From Psettodes erumei (lineage: Eukaryota > Chordata > Actinopteri > Pleuronectiformes > Psettodidae): DNA of 64,000 nt. How positions within the stretch are numbered: position 1 is the stretch's first letter; each line of letters starts with the position of its first letter. Made by a program: the position numbers and the translations under genes. The notes under the pieces are model-generated. The model saw nothing but the letters and a program-made list of their open reading frames with translations, was not told where the DNA came from and made no database searches. Below are positions 21,320 through 32,800 of the stretch, piece after piece. The stretch lies in the NCBI GenBank assembly GCA_016785225.1, contig JAFBJZ010000635.1, forward strand, positions 3,935,501 to 3,999,500. Reading direction: 5' to 3'.

Positions 21320-21568
21320 ATCAAGCCCTTTGTGGAGTGAAAGTTGTCCATCAGCACAGATGTCTGGAGTACATCCTTCATCCCGCACTCTGTCTTTCAA
21401 GATCCCTTTCACGGTATCTTTCATTTCACAGGGCCGAGTGAGTGGTTGTGGCTTCGCTGTTATGTTTTGGAGGAGGAAAATTTCCTGGCATGTCTCAGCT
21501 ACACTGAAACCCTTTGCGGGCAACGCAAATGCCAAAAACCACACAGCAAACAGAGTGATTGCCGTCAT
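21320..21568 (-). CDS. Candidate first coding exon of an unknown secreted protein
   Basis: I do not recognise this protein. The open frame of 83 codons starts MTAITLFAVWFLAFALPAKG, a textbook signal peptide. It then carries four cysteines (27, 47, 66, 71) and an N-glycosylation sequon (N35-I-T), and runs into a consensus donor, GAT then GTAAGA, at phase 0. The frame stays open for only five codons past the donor. The ATG has G at -3. Against it: the second exon was not identified, the promoter is not evident, and a frame of this size can occur by chance in 44 kb. The small size, signal peptide and even cysteine count would fit a cytokine-like or peptide precursor, but that is inference only. 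Confidence 0.28.
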
Positions 21569-22644
21569 CGCCTTATGGTGAATCACATTTCTGTCCTGAT
21601 GGAGGTGGAATCTTCTCTGGATGAGATTGCCTCTACAAGCTGTGAGTGGTCATTGAAGGGGCGGGTTGAAAATGAAAACAGTGTGAATCATTCTGTACGG
21701 CTGCCGTTTCAAACCCTCCTTAAGTCAGCGGCAAAGGAAACAGCGCCATAATTACAAGCAAAACTACAGAGAGACAGGATTTTCTCTAGACAGTTTAAAG
21801 GTGTTAGGACCTTTCTGAGACTTGTAGAATCCACGCCAAGGCACGTTGAAGGACCTCACCCAATTAAAACACTTAACAGCATTTTCTTTATTTTGGCAGT
21901 TACCTGAAGGTACCTATGTTCAAAACTATGGCTGTCTGAGGAAAGAGACAGCCACAAAAATGAAAATGCCTGATGGCTGTTTCTGTTTATCACGTCCAAG
22001 AATCAGAGTGCAGCTGCACTTACCAAACCAAACACACAAATTCTTCAGAGGTACAAGTTAAAATAAACTCAAGTAAGAGAAATTCAAATCGTTGTGCTGT
22101 TAATGCACACAAATAACATCCAAACAAAATGTTCCAGACGTCTGATGAAAGGATAATTCAATTTTGGTAAATCTTTGGTACGTTTGTTGAATTGTGGTAG
22201 TCTAAAGAATTAAAATCACATTCAAACCAGCGTCATATGCTGCGGATTGAGAACACAATGCTTTTATAGGCATACTACAAAATATTGTGACTCCGAGAGC
22301 AAGATCAGTCTGGAGTTAATGTGGCCATGCAAACATGCTGGAATTCAAAGCAAAAATGAGATTATATTTGTACAAGTCTGTTTTAGGTAAGGAGATTATT
22401 GTGCAGAAATGAAAATGTGGATAATAGATGTACAGTGACTTCTTTGTACTGAGCCTTATTGTGCTTGTCTTGTTATTGTTGCATAGCATGTAGTTAAACT
22501 GTGCTCTGAGAGCAGACCTGTAATTTACCCAGGCCAACTGTAGAGAATTTACAGGCAGGTAATACATTTAAGTAAGAGGGATTATACTTGTTAATACACA
22601 CTAATTTTAAAAAGCTTTGGAGGCCTTGAACAAGGATACTGCAT

Positions 22645-22760
22645 TTCTTTATTTAACAGGGACAAACACATATAAACAATTGTTACATAGGAGGAGGGGC
22701 TACAGTGGTTGTAATAGGTGGTTAGGCTTTTAAATCAGGTTCAAACAACTAAGAACAAAC
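22645..22760 (+). repeat. Probable fragment of a dispersed teleost repeat (TTTATTTAACAGGGACA type)
   Basis: The head 'tttatttaacagggacaaa' resembles a repeat common in fish genomes, as I remember it. The rest is diverged. Confidence 0.35.
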
Positions 22761-22860
22761 AACAAAGAAATAGATAAGACTTAACACAACTGATACTTAA
22801 ACTGTGTGCATGTGTCTATGCTTGTTTCCGTATGTGTATTGCACATAACTGTGGAAACAA

Positions 22861-22863
<3 letters not shown>

Positions 22864-22900
<37 letters not shown>
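22864..22900 (+). repeat. (TG)n microsatellite, 37 bp
   Basis: Perfect dinucleotide run. Confidence 0.97.
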
Positions 22901-22903
<3 letters not shown>

Positions 22904-25900
22904 CGTGTTGTAATTATACCGTGTATGATCAGTATACTGTATGTAGGCACATATGTAATAGGATACAGATGTTGTAGCTTAAGACTGAGGCAGATTTAAT
23001 CATCATAAAGGAGATGATGCAATTTAAAGTTAAGCATCAACAAGTTAGCAGGGGCATTTTCAGGGACCAAAAATATTATGTCCAAGCACAAGACAATCAA
23101 AGGTCCATATTCTATGGGTATATGTACATTCAAAATATCAGTCTGTGAGAGGAACAGATTGTGTTCATTTCAATCCCCTGGGTCTTTTTTGTACTAACAA
23201 CATCTTCCTTAAAACAATGAGCTGGTGATAAATCACATAAAGATGAATCTGATGGTCTCAGACAGAAGCAACAACCTACAAAGTCAATAACAGTTTTTAG
23301 GAAATTCACATTAACAAGGAAGGATTTACATGACAAAGTTTTCCTACAGATGAAAACTGAGTGCTTGTTGCTATGTGAGGGTTTTAAAGATTTAAGATGG
23401 AATTTCTACAAGGCGCAGGAAAAATTCCTTTCATATCAAAAGGCTAAGTCTATTTTAGCAGGATGTGCTTATTGCTAAGAAGCAGCATGATTTGTAGTGA
23501 CTGAAAACTTTTGTTTGCAGTGAAACGTGAATGGAACTGTGTGATTGACAAAGAAAGTTGCAGTGACTAATGACACTGGGTATACATTCAATTTTAAGAG
23601 ACACATATGAACCCGCCAGATTAGAAATGAGTGAAATTAAATTAGCTGGATTATTTTTTTATCTAATTGGTGCTGGAATTAGCTAACAGCTCAAAGTTGA
23701 AGCACTAACTCACACTAAATGTCATCAAAATCTGAATTCACTTAACCTGTGGCAGCATTTAATCTTCTCTGGGTCTGCTCAGGGTCTTTATCCATCATGT
23801 GTTGATTCCTGACATTTTTTCGAAAAAAAGGAAAAATATTTTGATTGATTATTGGTGACACTCAAAAGCGATAGTTTAAATAGCTCTTCTTGAAGCTATT
23901 CAACGAGCAGATGTGAAGAAGTAGGTATAGTGTACTGGCATGTCAAAGTCTTGTTTATGTAGCCACATCTGTGAGGATCTAAAGTCAACATGGAGCTCTT
24001 CACAAAGACCAAAACAGTGTAAGTCATTAACAAGTTGAAGCGCGGACCTCTTTCCCTCGGGGGCCCACAACAAACAAGCAAACTAATCTGCTACTTTCTT
24101 TTATCAGGAGAGGACACGCTACTTAACTTGCTAAAACCAATCAGCTTTGCTCCCTAATTTGTCTTTTCCTGTCCTCCATGGCCCCCGCCCCTTAAATTTA
24201 CTTGTAGCCACTAGAGCTTAATGTCGGTAATTGTGTTGACATTATGTAAGGCTGTTTTTGAGAGGTGCTTCACACACACAGCATCTCTGTTCCCAGAGTG
24301 GCTCTCTGCCACAATGAAGGATTTCAAGGCCCTCGTCCACAAACTGCAAACCAAATAAAATCAAAGGGATGGCAGAGGACTCGGTAAGGGAAAGATGGCA
24401 GTGATTTCAGTATTTCTGTCACATGATTCAAGGACAGGAGCCCAGGACGGAGCTGCCGAATTTCTCAAACCCAGCATGTGCTAAGATTCAGCGGTCCTAA
24501 GGTGACGTTCCTGAAGGCAAACAACGCTTCCAGCCAATAAAGCTGCAGCTCAGCTGACCATCTGCAGAAGTATTCCCATCATCCTCTGCAGATCCTATGA
24601 TCAGAGTTGTACCTCGTCCCCCGAGGACCAGCAGAAGACATGCTGATGTAATTTTGTTGAATTAATGATGGCTAACAGGCATCAGCTGTATGGCTGAGTG
24701 TGGGAATGTTTCCATACTTTGTCCAATGATTGGGGGACTTCAGGGACTCACTCCATTGAAGTTACTTTTATTCAGATTTTATCATCCATGCAGCAGCGCT
24801 CCCTTTTTTAAGTGTTAACCCATTTTCTCCTTGTAAAGTTTTGTTTCGTCATGACAAAGAAGAGATATTGCTTGGAAGAAGATGCTGGCACACTTCAGTG
24901 TCCTCAAATCTGCATATAATCAGCGTCAGTCTTTGATTTATTTGTAAATGGAGGAATTGTTGTCGCATTCTATGGTTAAACCAAATACTGTTTGGTTATC
25001 TGGCAGATTTATGAGTTCTTTTCACCACCACAGTCACCGGTATACTGAGAGGGTTTTTTTTTCTTTTTACCAACACCAATCATTCATAAAGAAACCAAAC
25101 ACATGCATCAAGTGTCTCAGCTTCAAAACATCCACAGAAGGCCAAGAAGAACAGGTCATGTGTTTATTTCATCCGATAAGAGTAACTCATCATCTAACCC
25201 ATTTGGTTTTGTTTTCTGCCAAATTTGTTTGCAACTGCAGGCCGAAGTACTGATTTATTTGAGCCTATCGTGTCACTGGGGAGGCATGGTTGGATGAGTG
25301 GCCTTTTGTTGTACTTTTTGAGTCAAGACATACAGATCTCCATGTAGGTGGCCCTTTACAGCAAACAGATGCTGAAGGCATCAACTCCATCATCCTCTGA
25401 GAGCCTGTTCCTGCACTAGATGGCAGTGTGTGTCTGTTGCTGCGGGACATCTGGCCGGGTGTCTAGACAGAGCAGTCTGCTGCCAGCCACTGTGGGATCC
25501 AGTCGATCAGTCCACCTTGGATGGTCTCAAAGATTTTTTTAGTCAGGCGCAACGTTGCCAAAGTCTCTATCCCAGAGAAGCCACAAGGCTTATGCAAAGA
25601 AAGTCACAAAGTGTACGGAGTGAAAGGGGAGGCTCAGTGCTTCACAAGACATGGCAGGGAAAAGGTGGTCTCATGTGTCCTTTCAAGATTCTTTACGGGG
25701 TTTGGACATGTCTTTTCTGGGGTCTAAGAATGTGAAAGGGAAAAGGTGTGGTGTTATACCTGCATTATGCTCTGTTCTTTGATCGGTGCACTTCTGAGCT
25801 GCATGGGTGGGGAAAACATGCACATGGCCAAACGTTTCTACCTTTGACTGTATGTAAGCACCATACAACGATCAGTTATACTGTACATTACAGTATAGAT

Positions 25901-26793
25901 GCTGGTGTGTACACTATATGGAACGTCACGATGAAAGCATGTCTTCATCAGTACACAAACGTGGGCGTTGTTCTTGAGTTCAGCTTCAGGCTGACATTTT
26001 GGGGCAGCTATGTGAGGAATTTAATGACACCAAACTCTACGTGCTAATAAGAATGACTGTGCTCCATCTGGTATGCGCCTCACGTTCGCTCGAGATAGGC
26101 GCAGGGAAATCCACTTGAATTGAGCCCAGGTGGCACATGTGGTGGCAGGCTTGACGTTGAATCTTGATCAGATTATCAAACACCAGCTGGTAGTGCGGCT
26201 AAAGATGTGTTACCACTTTTTGTTGAGATATTTACCAAGGAGGCAGAAAGACAGTTGATGTTTCCAGCAAAAACTGTTTTAAGCAAAAAAGCCCTAAAAC
26301 CTGTTTGCATGCTGCTTGCCTGAGACAGGCACGACAAACAGTAGGCAGACACAATTAGGGACTTTAGGGAGGTTTGTGAACATAGTGGAGCATTTAGCAG
26401 CTAAAGAGCTATTTCGATATTTCTAGCAGGAGTGGGTAGAGGCCAAAACAAAGCCAAAAGGAGAGTGAACATTGTACTTAGATTCACCAGGAATGATAAT
26501 GTTGTATGGTGTCTGCTGGATGTTAAAGGAAGGAACTGCTTACTAACATGTTTTCCATAACAACTTCATGAGGTGATAATACGTCCATGTGTTTCCAGCT
26601 TGTTGCACTGCCCCCGAGTGGCCAATTAGTGAAGGGTTTTGCTTCCAGGACTCCAACTTCTCAATGATGTGGACCACAAAGTCAGAAAATGTGAAATGCA
26701 GCAATTATGTCATATTAGCCAAGGAAACGAGAGGTAGGAAAGAGGGTAGGAAAGGGAAATATTTGGTGTTTCTGTTTGATAAATGATTTAAAT

Positions 26794-26830
26794 GACTGCT
26801 GACTAATCGATTAAACTAATTGCTTCAACA
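26794..26830 (-). repeat. Terminal fragment of dispersed repeat family A
   Basis: 'gactaatcgattaaactaa' followed by 'ttgcttcaac' matches the tail of the family. Related but weaker similarity may extend left to about 26640. Confidence 0.45.
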
Positions 26831-26919
26831 AGAATTCTTTTGATATCTTGCAAGCGCTGGCAAAGATGGCACAGTACGAGTGTTGCCTACTTGTTCCTAC
26901 TCTTTACCACTCTTTTTTT

Positions 26920-27235
26920 TGGCAGCCTTTGGGTTGAAATCGGGTGAAACCATAAGATTTTATAACCCAGTCATCAAGGTGTAAGTAGTCCGGCCCTAAC
27001 AAGTGCAACAAATCAAACAGGAGGCTGTTGGCCACAATCACACGTCTCAGAAATCGTAAGGATGAGAAGTAAGGCATCCGTGAAATGTGCTGTCGGATGC
27101 AGACGTCTCCCGTTATCATTTACGACCGGGACAAAGGGCAACGTTTTCAGTAATTCAATTACACCGCAGCACAACATCACAACGTGACACAAGAGCACCT
27201 CCTGACAAGCCATAAGTCAGAGGCAAATCTCCGTT
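26920..27235. other. Unique, exon-like or conserved-noncoding-like stretch
   Basis: The GC is higher than the flanks. On the plus strand a pyrimidine tract and CAG (26923-26925) precede 55 bases with one open frame that end at a perfect donor GTAAGT (26981). On the minus strand 71 codons are open (27119-26904). No protein match is recognised. Confidence 0.3.
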
Positions 27236-27633
27236 AGACCGTCACAGGCATGCTGACTCTCCTAAAGCAACCCTGAATCTCAACTGCTGTGCTCCATACT
27301 TGACCTTTGACCCTGCACTGCCATATGAGTACTCTTTTACTTTAACATGTTCCACATTTATACTTTCACTGCTTATTATTCTATGATGATACACTTCATT
27401 TTGAGTCCCTGCCTGACAGCTGCTGCAGAGTATAGCTTTATCAAACACCTACATTAGTCACAATAAACCTTTGATTTCAGGACGTGAGATCTCAGGCCAG
27501 GCCAGGAAAAATACTCTTGTGTACCTTCACGGCATGTGCACAGACCAAATGATGACAAAGTGCTCTCACACTGAAGGCTGCAAACCACAGTTCTTTACAT
27601 GGATGGAACATATGGGCGCACAGAGGCTCTCCT

Positions 27634-27664
27634 TATATATATATATATATATTTTTTTTTTTTG
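27634..27664 (+). repeat. (TA)n followed by poly-T
   Basis: Ten TA units run into twelve T residues. Confidence 0.9.
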
Positions 27665-29146
27665 AAAGAGATTTATAGATTGAAATTGCTGAATGTGTGT
27701 CTTGGCTCACTGGCTTTGGAAATGTTCTGTACTTAGGTTGTTCAGAACATTAAATTGACAGGAAATAGACGCATCCATGTGCTGGAACTCTCTTGGACTG
27801 CAGGTTGACCTTTGCAGCCCGGACACTTGTCTTGATCAGTGCCATAAGCTGAGCTGGGTGGGGGGCTGTGGTATAATTAGCAGGACCTACATGTACTCTT
27901 TATTAAGACGTGAAGGGTTTGACAGGGTTTTATTAATCCATGAGGTTGGAGAATTCTTTCCAATCTGCAGCAGATCAAACAAATTTTCTAGTTACATTCA
28001 GAAATCATTTCAGTTTAGTTGAGATCAGTCTCTACACCTTTACCCACAAACTACGATTATTTGGAAAAGTGACTTGTTGTTCATTAACAATGAACCAGTT
28101 GCCTCAAGCTCTCTGATGATTGACAAGAGCAGTGAGTTTTCCGCAGCTGCGTTTTTTTGCCGGTAACCCCAGGATCCCAACAACCCCAAACTACGGGCCA
28201 AAAGGAGACATGCAAGAGTGGCCCCATACAGGGGGTGAGCTGTCCCATTCCCAGCACTCTGAGATGAAGTCAATATTCCACAGTTACATACCGCCGACTG
28301 TATGTGCGGGTGGATAAACATTACTAGCATCCCCTGAAACAGTGATCTGCACCACTGACTATGCTAAACAGCCCTTAATTTTAAAATTAGGACAGGAAGA
28401 GGGTGTTGGGCTGTGTGACACTGATGGTTATTGTTGCTTTGCCAGTCAAAATTCTTCCTCGTTAAATGTGGTTTGGACGATCACGGCATCCTGATGCATG
28501 CATCCGCACCCACGTAACCTTGGATGCAAACACCCAACAGCCAAAGACGAAGCAAAACGGTGGGAAGAGTCCTGTCTGTCAACGGAAAATTATGAATATG
28601 AACACTGAACTCCAAATGCTAAGGGTCGGGATAAAAAGAACCACAGAGAATATTGCACTCGGTGTACCCAAATCTGGGTAAGTACAGTACAAGAGTGGTC
28701 CTGTACACAAGAGGAGGGTTTGGTATCCGTGGTATATCCTGCAGGTGGTCTGCCTTTGCCCTGGTGACCTCAAATAGCAATAGCAGTTTTTGTTTTTCAA
28801 TAAGTTTTTTCAAATAGTTGCTGGAATATTTCCACAAGCAGGGTTCTTTCAGTTTGCAAAGTGAATTCAGAAGTGTGAGGTCTTTGAAACTCTTTGAAAA
28901 TGAAGGAAGTAAAGAAACAAAGATGAATGTAAAAGACTTAACTGCTTAAATTTAATTCATTATAATAGAAAATGTGTAACTATGTGTGTGTCGCAGTCAG
29001 GTAGAGCTCATTTTTCTGTGACGTGTGGTATGTTAAAACAATAAAGAAGATTCATGTTTGAATGGCTTCAGACGTTTTAAGCAGAGCCTGGCACCGTCAG
29101 AGGTCTCACCTCCATGAAACACAACACTCCTCCCCATGTGGTCTAA

Positions 29147-29210
29147 GTGTGTGTGTGTGTATGTGTGTGTGTGTGTGTGTGAGTGTGTGTGAGTGAGTGT
29201 GCGTGTTTCC
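29147..29210 (+). repeat. Interrupted (GT)n microsatellite
   Basis: GT units with scattered A and C interruptions, including GAGTGAGTGT. Confidence 0.9.
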
Positions 29211-32200
29211 CTCAGAAAACACTGCAAGCCAGTTGGAGCAAGTTTCCATTTGGCTACTTTATGGATACCTCCCCGCCGGTGATACGTGCCTCGCCTGACA
29301 GCTCCACTCAGTCTCTGGAGGGGAGCTACCATTTGCATGTTCAGGTGCTAATCTCTCTGGCTCAGTTTAGTTTCAAACAGCAGTGGTACTGAAAAACACC
29401 CGACGTCCAAAACTAGAGCCAGGGAAGGTTGATATATCACCCCACGAGTCAGCGACCAGTCTGTCGACCCATCAATCCTACAGAAAATCACCTTATAACA
29501 CAAGAAAAACACAAAAGTATCATGTTCTGTTCTCAGCTTAATCAGCTTACTTTACTGCTAAGGAGCAGGATGCTGCGAATATCCTCACAAATGTTTAATA
29601 TCTTCAAGATGTGACGTTACACAATTTTCTTGTGTAACTTGTGTTGTCTTTATTAAAGTATGTGTCCAAATCAAGAGAAATGCCTTTTCTCATGAGCTTT
29701 AGTTCTTATTTGCCCAGGCTGAAGTCAACCAGTCAAAGTCATCACACACACTGATGCTGAGCGACACTCACTTAAACGCCTGTTAACACGCTACACAATA
29801 ATGCCACTCAACACCACAACACAAACTACAGCCTCATAAATCAACTCTTTCAAAATTACAAACAACTTGAGGGTTATTTAGCATTTTGGTGTTTTTTAGC
29901 TAAAATTCAGAGCCTCTGTTTGAAGCATGAGATGAGTGAGTTAAATGGTTTATTTACATTTCAAGCTTTATTCCATCCTTGCTACGCTTGTGCTCCGTGT
30001 GTTTAGTTTGCTCTCGCTTAAATTGACTTATTGTCTCAGCCATAATTCCTATAATCTTATAAAAACAACCATAATGAAAAGAAAACATTCCAGGTAAGAT
30101 TCTTTTTTTTTTTACTGTGTGTCTGGAAGAACAGTCACTTTAAATCCTCCTCAACATGTCCCGTTCTGACAAAACTCTGTAACTCCAGCAGAGTGGACCG
30201 TGTGCGTGTTATCTGTGCGCCATTAGAGGCTGCAAATTAACTTGATGGATGAAGACCCGCAGACATTCCTGCGTCCGGCCTCCACCTCGTAGCTGCCGGG
30301 CCCTCTCTCAGCCCTGTACCACCCGGCCACAGCTGGGCCCGCTACGAGATTTCCACTCTCACTCACCCTTCAGTTCTCAACGACGACTAATTGGACACAC
30401 CTGGAGAAAGCACGAATCGCGGACCACTTCACCCAAAAAATGTCTGACTGCAATTTGTAGCAAAAGGCAGAGATAAAGGGAATAAACAGCTGAGGGGAGC
30501 AGGATAAGGAGGGGGGGCGCACTCATAATACAGCTATCCCAGCACGCCACAACTTCCCATGCAGAAGCAAACAGCTCTGTCAGCGAGCCACATGGAAAGA
30601 TCGGGAACAGACTGGAGCTCCGCTCCTGCTGGACGAGCCGTGCAAATGAAAAATAGAGGAAGTATTTGAGCATGTGTGGGCCGACGCCGTGTCCTCTCCA
30701 GCCGAAACGGGTCGCCAAGCACATTGTGCTGAGTTCATTTCTGCGCGCCGTCACCGCCGGCTACCGGACAGAGGACGGCACGGCCAAAACAACTGGCAAC
30801 ATGCTGAGCAGATGTGCGAGAAACCCGTCCCGTGGCTCTCGGCGGCGCTGGAATAACACTCAGCTCGCCGACACACGGCCATGTGAGGAGGAAGAAAACA
30901 CTTAGCGATCACGTTCTCTGCAGCATGCCGAGCCCCCGTCCTCCCAGAGAGAAAGTCAGGCCGAGGTAGTGAAAGCACCTGGCTCTTCCTCTAAAACCTC
31001 ATCCTCCGCAAGCAGAACGCCAAGTTTCTGCTGGATGGTCCTCCTGGTCAAATGACCTGATGAGACGCCGCAATCACGCAGTCTTGGCACCGACACGACC
31101 GGCTCGGTTGAGTGATGGCTGGCGCCGCGCTAACACTACACACATACTGCTGAGAGATAATGGGCTTGATGCAAACCTTTTTCACATGTGCGACTGAAAC
31201 GCTTAAAAACAAAAGGGAAGTGCTGGCTGTGCTGTGAAGCATCCACATGTTCACACGTACAGATGCTCTCTGCTCCGGGGTCAGTGGTCAGGTCAAACCT
31301 GAGCCTGAGCCCTCTTTAAGGTTCGAGGACCTTCGTCATCATGGTTACAGTAATAAACACATGCAGCAGAGGCAGAATGGTGATGGACAAGAGAAACGAC
31401 AACGACTATCAGCTCAAAAAACAAAAGTTTATGCTGCACGGGCTGAGACAGTCATCATACAAAGACGTCATACGAGCGATACTGATGCTCAGGAACAGGT
31501 GAATTGTATATTGTGTATTGTGTGTAGGAGGTCGCATGTAAACCTCCTCTGTAAACACATCACAGTTTGGTTGACTTTCATGATCTGATCATTTTAAATA
31601 TGATGTGGCTAACAAAGGAGGAACAGTTGTACCAGAGATTCACCATATTTCATTTCAGTCCGTCACCCTCCACTGTGTGGTCACCTGCAGGCTGATCCTG
31701 GTTAAATGAAGAGATCTGAAGCCTCCTCATTCACGTGTTCAGCAGTTACTGATTAAAGACACAGACTTAACAAGTGAACTCACAGCGTAAACACACATCT
31801 CTGATGAAGACAGTCGACATAGAGGATAAGCCCCTGTACACACACACTTACAGTAAGTTCAGTGCTTCTCACACTGGAGCGGGACCTGCCCACACTTTCC
31901 CCTTCTCCTCACACTTTAGCTGTTCTACATTCCTGCTCGCCCTGAAGTCGTCACTAAGCCGTTCGCTCCTTTATTATTGCAAGAGTATCTCAGGTCATGA
32001 GACTTTTAACACCCGCAAATTCCTGCCCCCCGGCCATTAAATAATACATAGGTCAACGCGACTCTGTGCAGCCTGGTGGAGAGCTTTGTGGGTTGATTAA
32101 AGAATCTGAAAATTGATTTTGATTGGAAGTCTGTACTTAAGGACCAAAGTTAAATGGAACTTAAAGTGAGTTCAACTGAGTGCCAATCAACAACTGAATG

Positions 32201-32589
32201 GATTTCAGTATGATAAATGCTTAAATGTCAAACTTTAAAGATGGACCCATGTCATCACGCCTGTGTGCATGGGATATTTTGGTTTCATTAGTCACCGAGG
32301 AACAAGCTGGAGAGCTTGTGTGCAATCATCCCTCCTTGTAAGCCCATCCCTTAATTACAATAATTAAAGTTTTTCCTCAGCTGACTAAGGGTTGACTGAC
32401 AGTATGATTGTGCACGCTGACAGTTCCTCATTGTCACCTCAGCTAAGTGCTAAGACTCGCACATGTGCAAAGAAATAAAAACAAACGCATGTTCGTGCAC
32501 ATGCGAGACCGCAGTTGTCAGTCACGGATGTTAAATCGCACAAACTGCATAATAATAACAGCACTGCAGCCCAACAGTTAGCTTCCAGC

Positions 32590-32800
32590 TCGTAGCGATG
32601 CGAGCGCTCTGCTGATAAGCCCCTCAAATACTTGGGGAATGGGCTCAGAGCGAGCTATCGCGTCTCTAATCAGCGAGGCAGATCTCATGTTACTCTCGCC
32701 CCCCGTGGGTCTCCGGGGTCGAAAACACACGACTTAATAAGTGACATTCATGGAGCCCGGATTTCGGAGTCAGGGGATCACATTACCCAGGTAAGGCCCG
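32590..32800. other. Conserved-noncoding-like segment ending in a strong donor
   Basis: Unique sequence containing CTAATCAGCGAG and TTAATAAGTGACATTCATG. It ends at CCCAG then GTAAGG on the plus strand (GT at 32792). A frame beginning at 32632 is open across it, but nothing in it is recognised. Confidence 0.3.

Larger units (their letters stand above)
21589..26640. other. Gene-poor DNA with repeats
   Basis: No gene recognised. It holds a GT microsatellite (22864-22900) and a probable old dispersed repeat near 22645-22760. All ORFs are under 105 codons and lack known motifs. Confidence 0.6.
27236..32589. other. Gene-poor DNA
   Basis: It holds a TA/T tract (27634-27664) and an interrupted GT microsatellite (29147-29210). 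The stretch 30,230-31,020 is GC-richer than its flanks but has no convincing exon. ORFs are short and overlapping. Confidence 0.6.
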
